Below, piece by piece: positions 39,740-48,097 of a DNA stretch of 64,000 nt (position 1 is the stretch's first letter; the number at the start of each line of letters is the position of its first letter). Under the pieces are notes generated by a model. The model made no database searches. It saw only the letters and a list, made by a program, of their open reading frames with translations, and was not told the DNA's origin. This stretch comes from Glaciimonas sp. PCH181 (GTDB lineage: Bacteria; Pseudomonadota; Gammaproteobacteria; Burkholderiales; Burkholderiaceae_D), in NCBI RefSeq assembly GCF_003056055.1, contig NZ_PYFP01000001.1, forward strand, positions 558,001-622,000. Direction: 5' to 3'. The position numbers and the translations under genes were made by a program.

Positions 39740-41673
39740 TCGTCGGCACTGCCGGGCATATCGACCACGGCAAAACTACCTTGACGCGTGCTTTGACTGG
39801 CGTGGATACCGACCGCCTGAAAGAAGAAAAAGAACGCGGTATTTCGATTGAGCTTGGGTACGCTTATTTGCCTTTGCCGAACGGCGATGTACTTGGTGTG
39901 ATTGATGTGCCGGGGCATGAGAAATTGATTCATGCGATGGCTGCCGGGGCCAGTGGGATTGATTTTGCTTTGCTGGTGATTGCTGCCGACGATGGCGTCA
40001 TGCCGCAAACGCGCGAGCATCTGGCGATACTGGAAATACTGGGGGTTGCGCGTGGCGCGGTGGCGTTGACCAAGATTGATCGAGTCGATGCAGATCGGCT
40101 GGTCGAAGTTGAGGTTGATATTGCAGCGTTGTTGGCGTCGACGCCATTTTCGGGTGCGCCGATTTTTCGGACACAGGCTAATGTGGCGGACGATCCCGGT
40201 GTGGCAGCGTTGCTGGCGCATCTTATTGCGGTGGCGGCGGGGATGTCTGCTCGTGCTGATCAGCGCTTGTTTCGGCTCGGGATAGATCGGGTTTTTACAC
40301 TGGCTGGATACGGGACGATTGTTGCCGGTACGGCGCTGGCGGGGTCTGTGTCAACTGATGACACGTTGGTGTTGGCCCCGAGCGGTGAGCAAGTACGGGT
40401 GCGTAGTATTCATGCGCAGAATCGACCTGCGGCTGTCGGGTATGCCGGTCAGCGCCTGGCGTTGAATCTGGTAGGAATCGGGCGCGAGCAAATCAATCGT
40501 GGAGATTGGATTTTGTCACCTGCGCTGGCTGAATGTTCGGAGCGGATTGATATTGATTTGCGGTTGCTGAACGATGCGGGTTTGCCGCTGAAATCATGGT
40601 CGCCGGTACATGTACATTTGGGGGCGAGTCATCGGACTGCGCATGCCGTTTTGCTGGATGGCGATGTGTTGGCGGCAGGGCAGTCGGGCAGGGTGCAATT
40701 GGTGTTTGATGTGTCGGTGCATGCAGTGCCGGGGGATCGCTTGGTGGTGCGAAATGCGCAGGCTTCGCGGACGATTGGCGGCGGGATTGTGTTGGATCCG
40801 GTTGGTCCGGCTTACAAGCGGCGCAGTCCGGCGCGCAATGCGTGGCGGGATGGCTTGGCTGCGTTTGTGGCGTCTGGTGATTGTGGCGGGCTGCTGGATT
40901 GCAGCCCGGTAGGATTGCTGCGTTCTGTGTTGGTGCGGTTGTCACAGGTGCCTGCGGATCGGTTGGTGTTGCCGCCCGATACGCGGATTATTCCTTTGCG
41001 GGAAGGGGATGCTTTGTTGATCTCTCAGGCGGCGGTGGATGCACTTGCCGGGCGTGCGGTGGATGCTTTGCAGGGGTTTCATGCGGTGACGCCGGATGAA
41101 GTGGGGCCGCAGATTGGGCGGTTGCGGAGGATTGTTGCGCCGGATCTTGATACGGCTTTGTGGCGCGTTGTGGTGGGGGATTTGTGTGCTGCGGGTGTGG
41201 TGGTGCAGCAGGGGCCGTGGTTGCGGTTGGCGGAGCACACGGTGGCGTTGAGTGCTGATGATGTGGCGTTGGCGAACGTGTTGCTGGCGACGTTGGATGC
41301 GGCGGAGTTTAGTCCACCGTGGGTAAGGGATTTGGCGCGTGAGCATGGCGTGGATGAGTCGGTTGCACGGGATTTGTTGTGCAAGCTTGCTAAGCTTGGG
41401 CAAGTTAGTCAGGTGGTGAAGGATTTGTTTTATCATCCTGCGCGGACTGATGAGTTGGCGCGGATGGTGGTTGTTCTTGCTGGCGGTGGAGATAGAGATA
41501 GTGATGCGCCTTTGCTACCGGTTAGCGCTGCGGCTTTTCGGGATGCTACTGGTTTGGGACGTAAACGGGCGATTCAGTTATTGGAGTTCTTTGATCGCGT
41601 CGGCTATACTCGGCGGCGGGGGGATGCGCACTTGGTGCGGGTTAATGGGTCGATGGGGTATGTTGATCATTAG
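39736..41673 (+). CDS. selB: Selenocysteine-specific elongation factor
   Basis: 645-aa GTPase that brings Sec-tRNA to UGA codons and binds the SECIS hairpin. It opens [22 protein letters not shown] (P-loop), then [27 protein letters not shown] and ALTKIDRVD. The C-terminal third holds four winged-helix-like repeats ([56 protein letters not shown]) for mRNA binding. The ATG overlaps the selA stop by 4 nt. The second half of the gene is strongly G/T-rich on the coding strand. tRNA-Sec follows 14 nt after the stop. Confidence 0.97.
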   Translation: MIVGTAGHIDHGKTTLTRALTGVDTDRLKEEKERGISIELGYAYLPLPNGDVLGVIDVPGHEKLIHAMAAGASGIDFALLVIAADDGVMPQTREHLAILEILGVARGAVALTKIDRVDADRLVEVEVDIAALLASTPFSGAPIFRTQANVADDPGVAALLAHLIAVAAGMSARADQRLFRLGIDRVFTLAGYGTIVAGTALAGSVSTDDTLVLAPSGEQVRVRSIHAQNRPAAVGYAGQRLALNLVGIGREQINRGDWILSPALAECSERIDIDLRLLNDAGLPLKSWSPVHVHLGASHRTAHAVLLDGDVLAAGQSGRVQLVFDVSVHAVPGDRLVVRNAQASRTIGGGIVLDPVGPAYKRRSPARNAWRDGLAAFVASGDCGGLLDCSPVGLLRSVLVRLSQVPADRLVLPPDTRIIPLREGDALLISQAAVDALAGRAVDALQGFHAVTPDEVGPQIGRLRRIVAPDLDTALWRVVVGDLCAAGVVVQQGPWLRLAEHTVALSADDVALANVLLATLDAAEFSPPWVRDLAREHGVDESVARDLLCKLAKLGQVSQVVKDLFYHPARTDELARMVVVLAGGGDRDSDAPLLPVSAAAFRDATGLGRKRAIQLLEFFDRVGYTRRRGDAHLVRVNGSMGYVDH

Positions 41674-41687
41674 AGGTGGTTGTGTTT

Positions 41688-41782
41688 GGAAGGTATACGC
41701 ATCCGGTGGTGCGGCCGGGCTTCAAACCCGGTAGGGGGCGTCAGCCGCTTCTTCGTAAGTTCGACTCTTGCTGCCTTCCGCC
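41688..41782 (+). tRNA. selC: tRNA-Sec (anticodon TCA)
   Basis: 95 nt including CC of the 3' end; the final A of CCA is not encoded (GCCT). The 8-bp acceptor stem GGAAGGTA / TGCCTTCC has one G-U pair. The anticodon stem CCGGG (41715-41719) / CCCGG (41727-41731) encloses CTTCAAA with anticodon TCA at 41722-41724. The long extra arm spans about 41732-41755, then a T arm with GTTCGACTC. The 8-bp acceptor stem and long extra arm are unique to tRNA-Sec. It reads UGA and partners selA and selB just upstream. Confidence 0.96.
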
Positions 41783-41931
41783 TTAGGTTTTTTGTTTGGT
41801 TTGATTCGTTAGCTGGTGATTGAAACGGGTCTTTCTCTGCTTCAGCTATCAACCATAAGAATAACTCCATAAAACCCAAAATCTAAAAATTACTAATTGA
41901 CCTCCGTTTTTATCAGAGGTAAGGTGGCAAC

Positions 41932-41948
41932 GCTCCTCTCATAGGAGC
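41932..41948 (+). terminator. Weak terminator-like hairpin after selC
   Basis: GCTCCT (41932-41937), loop CTCAT, AGGAGC (41943-41948), followed by TGGGTTT. No gene is seen in 41783-42061; a weak copy of the dispersed repeat start lies near 41818-41845. Confidence 0.4.
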
Positions 41949-42033
41949 TGGGTTTGACAGCCTGATTGAAGAAGTGCGGACCGCGTCATGTGGGCTGTAT
42001 AGTCGTTCGTCCTCACTGGGCGGCGGTGGCGGG

Positions 42034-42061
42034 GAAGCCTTCGGGCTTGCTGGCTTTTTTC
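42034..42061 (+). terminator. Intrinsic terminator hit by the IS256 insertion
   Basis: AAGCC (42035-42039), loop TTCG, GGCTT (42044-42048), or the wider AGCC/GGCT pairing, followed by six T. The T-tract is part of CTTTTTTC (42054-42061), the left target-site duplication of the insertion sequence. Confidence 0.65.
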
Positions 42062-43377
42062 GAGGCTGTAAACAATTCTGTGTAACTGCCCGACTTCAAA
42101 TAAACGGTTTCAACCGTTCATCAAACTGAATAATAAACCGACTCATAGCCGATCGCCAGTCTCGGATCGGCATGGTCCATTTTTTTGCGGCTGCGTCGAC
42201 CGCCAAATAAATGACCTTGCGCACCGAGTCATCGGTAGAGAAGACCTTGCGCTTGTTGATAGCGTGGCGAATGACGCTATTGAGCGATTCAATGGCATTC
42301 GTGGTGTAAATCGCCTTGCGAATTTCGCTTGGATAGGCGAATAGCGTATTGATGTTATGCCAGTTGCTTTGCCACGATTTACTGATTTGCGGATATTGCG
42401 CATCCCACTGCTGGGCAAACTGCTCCAGAGCCAGTAGCGCTTGCTCCTCGGTAGTCGACTGGTAAATCGTCTTCAAACCTGCCGTCACTTCTTTGTAGTG
42501 CTTCCAGCTGACATATTTGAGAGAGTTACGGACCATATGAATAATGCAAAGCTGGATTTGTGTCTGTGGATAGACCGTGGCAATGGCATCAGGAAAGCCC
42601 TTTAAGCCATCAACACAGGCGATCAGGATGTCTTGCAAGCCACGATTTTTTAGCTCCGTGAGGACACCTAGCCAGAATTTTTCCCCTTCATTTTCTGCCA
42701 GCCACATTCCTAAGAGCTCTTTTTGCCCTTGTAAATTGACGCCCAGTGCCAGGAAGACTGCTTTGTTAATGACTTGATTATCTTGCCGTACTTTCACCAC
42801 CAGGCAGTCGAGGTAGACGATGGGATACAGGCCATCCAGTGGACGGCTTTGCCAGGCAACGATGCGTTCTTTGACACTGTCGGTGACTTTGGAAATGAGG
42901 GCTGGCGAGACGTCAGCGTCGTACAATTCCTTAAAGGTCGCGACGATTTCACGTGTGGTCATGCCCTTGGCGTACAGGCTCAGAATCTGATCATCCATAT
43001 GGGTTAAGCGCGTTTGCTGCTTTTTAACCAGTTGCGGTTCAAACGAGCCTTCCCGGTCCCGTGGGGTGATGATCTCCACTTCGCCATACTGGCTTTTTAA
43101 GGTCTTGCTGGATGAGCCGTTACGCACATTGCTCAGCGCCCGCGGTTGATGTTTCTCGAAGCCAAGATGCTCGCGCATTTCCGCATTGAGCGCCGCCTCT
43201 ACCGTCATTTTTAACAATTGCTGCGTTAGATTGCCCAGATCTTTTTCCGTTTTGAGATCTTTTGCCAATTCTGCCGCTAATGCTTTTAATTTATCGTGAT
43301 CCATAAAATTGCCCATCGTTGGTTTTACCCGTTAGGGTATCAAGGATGGGCAGTTACACAAATTCTTTTACAGTCTC
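42062..43377 (-). mobile_element. Complete IS256-family insertion sequence with 8-bp duplication
   Basis: 1316 bp. The left terminus reads GAGGCTGTAAACAATTC inwards and the right terminus reads GAGACTGTAAAAGAATT inwards; both continue to TGTGTAACTGCCC, giving about 25 of 30 matched positions. Both sides carry the identical 8-bp duplication CTTTTTTC (42054-42061 and 43378-43385), as expected for IS256-family transposition. The exact duplication and intact transposase indicate a recent insertion. Confidence 0.95.
42096..43316 (-). CDS. IS256-family transposase
   Basis: 406-aa mutator-type DDE transposase. Catalytic residues fit D170 (YPIVYLDCL), D236 (IACVDGLKGFPDAI) and E343 (TTNAIESLNSVIR). 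The C-x2-H pair at 257-260 (LCIIHMVRNS) is conserved in the family. N-terminal DNA-binding helices and LTHMDDQILSLYAKGMTTREI are also present. No frameshift or stop, so it should be active. It fills the element between the two inverted repeats. A second ATG five codons in (MDHDKL) is possible. Confidence 0.97.
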   Translation of the reverse strand: MGNFMDHDKLKALAAELAKDLKTEKDLGNLTQQLLKMTVEAALNAEMREHLGFEKHQPRALSNVRNGSSSKTLKSQYGEVEIITPRDREGSFEPQLVKKQQTRLTHMDDQILSLYAKGMTTREIVATFKELYDADVSPALISKVTDSVKERIVAWQSRPLDGLYPIVYLDCLVVKVRQDNQVINKAVFLALGVNLQGQKELLGMWLAENEGEKFWLGVLTELKNRGLQDILIACVDGLKGFPDAIATVYPQTQIQLCIIHMVRNSLKYVSWKHYKEVTAGLKTIYQSTTEEQALLALEQFAQQWDAQYPQISKSWQSNWHNINTLFAYPSEIRKAIYTTNAIESLNSVIRHAINKRKVFSTDDSVRKVIYLAVDAAAKKWTMPIRDWRSAMSRFIIQFDERLKPFI

Positions 43378-43418
43378 CTTTTTTCTTCACCAGTCTGTCA
43401 ACCTTGTCATTTGCTGCC

Positions 43419-43438
43419 CACCCGTTATCCAACGGGTG
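43419..43438. promoter_or_regulatory. Hairpin or operator upstream of a small gene
   Basis: CACCCGTT (43419-43426), loop ATCC, AACGGGTG (43431-43438): a perfect 8-bp inverted repeat 27 nt before the ATG of the 122-aa gene. No T-tract. Confidence 0.4.
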
Positions 43439-43465
43439 CGGTCAACCAGACTAAAGGATAGACTA

Positions 43466-43834
43466 ATGCCAGATACCACAGCACTTAAACAGTCCCCAAA
43501 CTCAACTCAGCCAACCGCTGAAGACCACCTTCCCCTTGACGTCACAAACTATTCAAAAACCTACTTCCTCCATGAATTCGCCGAACTGGGAACCGCCGTC
43601 ATTGAAAGCATCACCACCTGCCTCGAAGTAATCGAAAAAAGCACTTCAACCGACAGCACCACCAAATCAACAACAAAATTCTGCGCCTTCCACGCAGAAA
43701 AATTACAAACCCTCGCCATCACCTCCGCCCGACTGCTAGGCGAATACGCCATAAAACACATCGCTTGGATCAACGAAGACGGCCCATCCCCACAACAGAC
43801 AATGGAAGCCGCCAATAACAAACATCCGCAATAA
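43466..43834 (+). CDS. Hypothetical helical protein, 122 aa
   Basis: Not recognised. A polar, Thr/Ser-rich start is followed by amphipathic helices (FLHEFAELGTAVIESITTCLEVIEK; LQTLAITSARLLGEYAIKHIAWI). No signal or membrane segment. The reading frame is open back into the IS, but the ATG at 43466 with GGA upstream starts the natural protein. The coding strand is A/C-rich, unlike flanking genes. It sits between the insertion sequence and the polysaccharide operon. Confidence 0.6.
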   Translation: MPDTTALKQSPNSTQPTAEDHLPLDVTNYSKTYFLHEFAELGTAVIESITTCLEVIEKSTSTDSTTKSTTKFCAFHAEKLQTLAITSARLLGEYAIKHIAWINEDGPSPQQTMEAANNKHPQ

Positions 43835-44246
43835 AAGCTACACCTCTCTGTAGAGATGACGATGACAGCGTCACATTTCACCCGGTCATCAACACCTTCC
43901 GCACAAAATCTTGTAACACCCCCCCGTTCAACACCCATCTCCCAACTCACCACCGTACCTAAAAATACCCCGCAGTAACAGTTGCAAATTTATTGCATAT
44001 TTAACCATTAAAAATATATTTTTAACAATATTTTCCTACTATTTTCTGTGGACTACTTTATAATCAAAAACACAAGATTCGGCATCTTTACCCTTCCTCA
44101 GTAATGCCCCCAAAATTAAGCCGACATCATCCACTAGCTAATCGAATGCATTACTTCGTGTCTCTGGCACCGTGATCGCTATCACTTTTTGCAGCCTAAA
44201 AAAAGTGAAGCGAAATTAGAGTTCAGCCCAGCGTTAGGAGAAAAGG
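43835..44246. other. A+T-rich upstream region of the polysaccharide operon
   Basis: No gene in 412 bp. The stretch 43975-44080 is very A+T-rich and may hold promoters or H-NS-like binding. The clearest element is the CRP-like palindrome at 44172-44185. Confidence 0.5.
44172..44185. promoter_or_regulatory. CRP/FNR-type binding palindrome
   Basis: GTGA-TCGCTA-TCAC matches the CRP core half-sites (GTGA, six bases, TCAC) exactly. It lies 61 nt before the ATG of the glycosyltransferase gene, a usual place for an activator. It is followed by five T and so could also act as a weak hairpin. Confidence 0.5.
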
Positions 44247-45932
44247 ATGTTTTTTCTTTTTACCCTTTACCGAGCAGCAGAGCACCAAAGGCCAAAGCAA
44301 CTACTAGTCAATGTGCCTTTGCGCCCGGCAATTAATCCACGTTCAATAGCGCTGGTGTGGGTATACCTTTGCGCCTCCATCACCGCCATCGCGCTATGTC
44401 TAGTCTCGCAAAGCGGCCACGCAAATCCCCTGCCACCCAATCCAGTCACCATTAAAGTGACCGAGCAAGTGGTAGAAAAAGACCCCAACATCGCGATAAA
44501 AGCCGCGATACCCGATGATCCTGAAAAAGGCGGCCCAGCCGCGTTGCGGGCCAATTGGCCCATCACCCCAGCCCGCATCGATGCTATTTCCCCCTTTGTT
44601 AAAGAACAAATCGATACCGAATTTGGCACCTCAACCCACGAATTGCCGACTAGCAATAATTCCGGCTCACGTGCGCTGATGGTCGGCCTGCAATGGTTAG
44701 GCGCAGTGATTGCGATTTTTCTGTTGATTTACACCTTTCGGCACATCCTGTTTACCCTGAACCGATTATTCGGCAAACAACGCCATCCCTATAGTGATAT
44801 CGATGTCGCCAATTGGCCCAGCGTTACGGTTTTGATTGCTGCGCACAACGAAGAAGCGGTTATTTCAGGCTCGATCAGAGCATTGCTGGAAGTCGATTTC
44901 CCCGCCGATAAACTCGATATCGTCCCGGTCAATGATCGCTCCACCGATAGAACCCGCGAAATTATCGATAAATTTGTCGCGCTTTATCCGAATCGCATTC
45001 ATCCATTTCACCGCATCGACGGCAAGCCGGGCAAAGCCGCCGCGCTCAAAGACGCAACCGTTACGGTGACCAGCGACATCATCGTTGTGTTCGATGCCGA
45101 TTACATCCCCTCTAAAGGGTTGATCAAACAACTTGTTTCCGCTTTTTTCGATCCGGAAGTCGGCGCGGTAATGGGCCGCGTAGTGCCCCTGAACGTGGGC
45201 ACTAATCTGTTGACCCGCTTGCTCGATCTGGAACGTTCGGCCGGTTATCAAGTGGATCAGCAAGCGCGGATGAATCTTCATTTAGTACCGCAATATGGCG
45301 GCACTGTCGGCGGCGTGCGGATGCGGGCGCTGCACAGCATCGGCGGCTGGCATGACGATGTGCTGGCGGAAGATACAGATCTGACTTTTCGACTGCTATT
45401 GCGCAGTTGGAAAACCGTCTATCAAAATCGCTGCGAATGTTACGAAGAAGTGCCGGAATCCTGGCCGGTGCGCTACAAACAAATCAAACGCTGGGCAAAA
45501 GGACATAATCAGGCGCTGTTCCGGCATTCGGCGGCGTTGCTGCGCGATCGCTCATTACCGACTGTCGAGCGTCTGGATGGCCTGCTGTTACTGGGCGTGT
45601 ATATGATGTCGCCGATTGTGATTATTGGCTGGCTGATTGGGATTTTGGCGTTCTATTTTGGCGATACACCCCTGGCGATTGGATTGCTCTCGATCGTCGC
45701 GTTTACCAGCTATTGCACGCTGGGAAATTTTGCGGCTTTTTTTGAAATTGCAGCCGCAGTCCATCTTGACTACAACCATCGCCGGATTCGCCTTTTACCG
45801 TTCAATCTGATCGGCTTTATCGTCAGTCTAGTCGGTATTTCTGAGGCCACGCTGGACCAATTGTTGACTGATCATCTGCTGCATCGCCGGTTCCATTGGG
45901 ACAAAACCGTACGTTATCGGAAGGAGTCCTGA
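44247..45932 (+). CDS. Processive family 2 glycosyltransferase, exopolysaccharide synthase
   Basis: 561-aa inner-membrane synthase. An N-terminal helix (VWVYLCASITAIALCLV), a periplasmic stretch of about 100 residues and a second helix (LQWLGAVIAIFLLIYTF) precede the cytoplasmic GT2 domain: VLIAAHNEEAVI, VPVNDRSTDRT, GKAAALK, DxD as VVFDADY, EDTDLTFRLL, and the processivity motif QIKRWAKG. Two to four further helices close the chain. This matches cellulose, PNAG and hyaluronan-type synthases and the E. coli YaiP group. AGGAGAAAAGG precedes the ATG. It is first of seven mostly overlapping genes. Substrate probably a UDP-sugar; the epimerase downstream suggests ManNAc. Confidence 0.9.
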   Translation: MFFLFTLYRAAEHQRPKQLLVNVPLRPAINPRSIALVWVYLCASITAIALCLVSQSGHANPLPPNPVTIKVTEQVVEKDPNIAIKAAIPDDPEKGGPAALRANWPITPARIDAISPFVKEQIDTEFGTSTHELPTSNNSGSRALMVGLQWLGAVIAIFLLIYTFRHILFTLNRLFGKQRHPYSDIDVANWPSVTVLIAAHNEEAVISGSIRALLEVDFPADKLDIVPVNDRSTDRTREIIDKFVALYPNRIHPFHRIDGKPGKAAALKDATVTVTSDIIVVFDADYIPSKGLIKQLVSAFFDPEVGAVMGRVVPLNVGTNLLTRLLDLERSAGYQVDQQARMNLHLVPQYGGTVGGVRMRALHSIGGWHDDVLAEDTDLTFRLLLRSWKTVYQNRCECYEEVPESWPVRYKQIKRWAKGHNQALFRHSAALLRDRSLPTVERLDGLLLLGVYMMSPIVIIGWLIGILAFYFGDTPLAIGLLSIVAFTSYCTLGNFAAFFEIAAAVHLDYNHRRIRLLPFNLIGFIVSLVGISEATLDQLLTDHLLHRRFHWDKTVRYRKES

Positions 45933-45935
45933 GCG

Positions 45936-47057
45936 ATGTGGACCATACTTTTTATTCTCTTCGTGATGCTGTTATTCACCGCGCCATTGCTGCCTGCATT
46001 GCGGGAATTACTGTGCCCTAGTGATATAGAACCGCTGAATATTGACTACGATCACGATCGCAGCATCACCCGGTTTGCACGCAAATTGGCGGCATTGTCG
46101 CGGGATCGTCTCGATGGGATTTCTTTGCCCGATGTGATTGCTGCCAGAGCAGCACCGCTGTTGGCCGAAACGGAAAAACATGGCCCGGCATTTCTGATCG
46201 TGACTGAAGACGGTGCGCTGGCATTTGATATTGAAGAAATCGGGCGCAGGATGACTGACCGCCAATTAGTCGCTGAAAAAAATCTGATGTTGCCGGATAA
46301 ATTCTATTTCACGCGTGAGGTATATGCGGTCGGAAATATTCAAAGCGGTGTCGAAAATCATTTCCGTGCGCTGTTTTCTGAAGGGAATGTTTTGCTGAGG
46401 GCGCGCTGCGAAGTGTCACGCTGGGTGCATGCAACACGTTTGCATATCGGCCCGGACGTCATCTTGTATGGACGGGCATCAGCCGACGAAGAAGTACATT
46501 TTCTGGGCGGTGGCCGATTTGAGCGATTGAACGCGCCACGCATTTGTTTTGGGGACGTTAATCACCGTTCCAATGCCGATTTAGCCCGTGCTAGCGCTGA
46601 TAAACAGCGTTCATCTGCGCTTGAGCGTATCGCTGCAATGGTCGAGCAGCGGATGGATGAGGGCCGGATTATTGCCTCCGGCGATCTGATCTTGCCAGCA
46701 AATTCCGTCCTTCAGGGGGACTTGGTGGTGCGCGGAAAATTGCGGATCGGTGCGGGCGCTTTGGTCAATGGCAGCATCAAAGCCTATCTCGGGATTCAGA
46801 TGGAGGCGGGTGTAACAGTCCACGGCGCGGTCGTGAGCGCAGGCCGGATTGTGTGCGGCATTCATGCCGTCATCGATGGTCCGATAATTTCAGAGCAAGC
46901 GGTACTGGTTGGTCATGGTTCGCGGATTGGATCGGCCAACAGCCCCACTTCTGTTAGCGCGCCAGTGATCAAAATGTATGCCCACAACACGATTGCTTAC
47001 GGAACGTTGTGGGCGCGGGTTCGGGGGATGGCAGTGAATCGGAGGGCTGCGCTATGA
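45936..47057 (+). CDS. Membrane-anchored bactofilin-like protein
   Basis: 373 aa, one N-terminal helix (MWTILFILFVMLLFTAPLLPAL), then a mixed region. The last third (about 250-345) is a beta-helix-like repeat: SGDLILPANSVLQGDLVVRG, KLRIGAGALVNGSIKAY, GIQMEAGVTVHGAVVSAG, VCGIHAVIDGPIIS, as in bactofilins (polymer-forming cytoskeletal proteins). An earlier short repeat lies near FTREVYAVGNIQSGVEN. It follows the synthase by 3 nt and overlaps the next gene by 4 nt. It may form a scaffold placing the export machine; this is inference. Confidence 0.7.
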   Translation: MWTILFILFVMLLFTAPLLPALRELLCPSDIEPLNIDYDHDRSITRFARKLAALSRDRLDGISLPDVIAARAAPLLAETEKHGPAFLIVTEDGALAFDIEEIGRRMTDRQLVAEKNLMLPDKFYFTREVYAVGNIQSGVENHFRALFSEGNVLLRARCEVSRWVHATRLHIGPDVILYGRASADEEVHFLGGGRFERLNAPRICFGDVNHRSNADLARASADKQRSSALERIAAMVEQRMDEGRIIASGDLILPANSVLQGDLVVRGKLRIGAGALVNGSIKAYLGIQMEAGVTVHGAVVSAGRIVCGIHAVIDGPIISEQAVLVGHGSRIGSANSPTSVSAPVIKMYAHNTIAYGTLWARVRGMAVNRRAAL

Positions 47058-48097
47058 GTTTAGTGCGTACAGCCCGGATTGCTGGCGCGGTAATGCTAGC
47101 GTTGCCGCTTTTGTCCGTGGCGGCTTCTGGCGTCGATCTCAGCGGCTATCAGAGCGAAGATGGCGCGATTACCTTAAAGCGCAATGTTGCTTTCGTTGAC
47201 CCGTATTTCTCTACCAAAGCACTTTTGCTGGCAGCGCAGCAAGGGTTGAATGTGCAAGACATGACGCAAAAATGGGTGAGATGGTTATTGCCGCGCCAGC
47301 TTCCTGACGGTCGTTTTATGCGCTATTGCAAAACGACTGCTGCATCTGACTGGGTGGCGTGTCAGGACGCGGATGCGGATGACGCGATGATGGCGATGTG
47401 GGTGGCTTTACTGGCGCAGACGACGCAGGGCGAGATGTCGCCGGAAATAGTGCGCAGCATTGATCGTTCGCTGACGCAGTTGGAGTCGCTGCGGGTGGCG
47501 GCTTCCGCTAACAATCCAGCCAAAGGGACATACACCATTTCGGCGACGAATTCAGTGGCGCTGTTGATGGACAACGTTGAGATTTACGAAGGTTACCGCG
47601 TCTTGTCCAGATATTTTACGGCCCACGGTCCGGCATGGCGCGGGCAGGCCTACGCGGTTAGGGCGCAAGCTGTGGCAGAAGCGATTGAGGCGGTCTTTTG
47701 GGATCCGGTTTTAAAGCGCTATCGCATCACTACTCAGGCAAGACAAGCCGATGATTTTTATCCGGATCGCGTGGCCCAGCTATTCCCATTGTTAGGCGAT
47801 TTGCCAGATATCCGTCGTGATCGTCGGGCGGCATATAAAGCGTGGTTGCAGGCGAATAAACAGCGTTGGTTAATGCTGAAAGCCGACTATTTTCCTTGGG
47901 GGCTAGTGGCAATCGCAGCAAAACGCATGGGCGACAATCATACCGCGCTGTGCTGGGCGGCGAACGCAGGATCGTTAAGAGCCGGACCACGCTGGAACGT
48001 TCTGGAAGAAGTTGAGTACGCGGTGTTAAGCAGCCATGTCGCGCAATCTGTTAGCGCGTCATCCACCGAAGAAATAATCGAAAGGCCAATATGTTAA
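47054..48097 (+). CDS. Periplasmic GH8-like glycanase
   Basis: 347 aa with a signal peptide (RTARIAGAVMLALPLLSVAASG). It looks like an (alpha/alpha)6 barrel: WVRWLLPRQLPDGRFMRYC, then DADADDAMMAMWVALLAQ, which recalls the catalytic Asp block of GH8 enzymes such as BcsZ (DADLWIAYALL), and later NSVALLMDNVEIYEGYRVLS and MLKADYFPWGLVAIAAKRMG. Synthase operons commonly carry a periplasmic glycanase that trims or releases polymer. The ATG overlaps the previous stop by 4 nt; an earlier frame start at 47009 lacks a signal peptide. Confidence 0.68.
   Translation: MSLVRTARIAGAVMLALPLLSVAASGVDLSGYQSEDGAITLKRNVAFVDPYFSTKALLLAAQQGLNVQDMTQKWVRWLLPRQLPDGRFMRYCKTTAASDWVACQDADADDAMMAMWVALLAQTTQGEMSPEIVRSIDRSLTQLESLRVAASANNPAKGTYTISATNSVALLMDNVEIYEGYRVLSRYFTAHGPAWRGQAYAVRAQAVAEAIEAVFWDPVLKRYRITTQARQADDFYPDRVAQLFPLLGDLPDIRRDRRAAYKAWLQANKQRWLMLKADYFPWGLVAIAAKRMGDNHTALCWAANAGSLRAGPRWNVLEEVEYAVLSSHVAQSVSASSTEEIIERPIC

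Noticed and set aside
41688..41782. selC as attachment site of a genomic island
   Set aside because: No integrase and no second copy of the tRNA 3' end were seen downstream; only an IS256 element is near.
43319..43465. Longer form of the 122-aa protein starting inside the IS
   Set aside because: The first 49 codons come from the IS end and target duplication; the ATG at 43466 has its own ribosome site.
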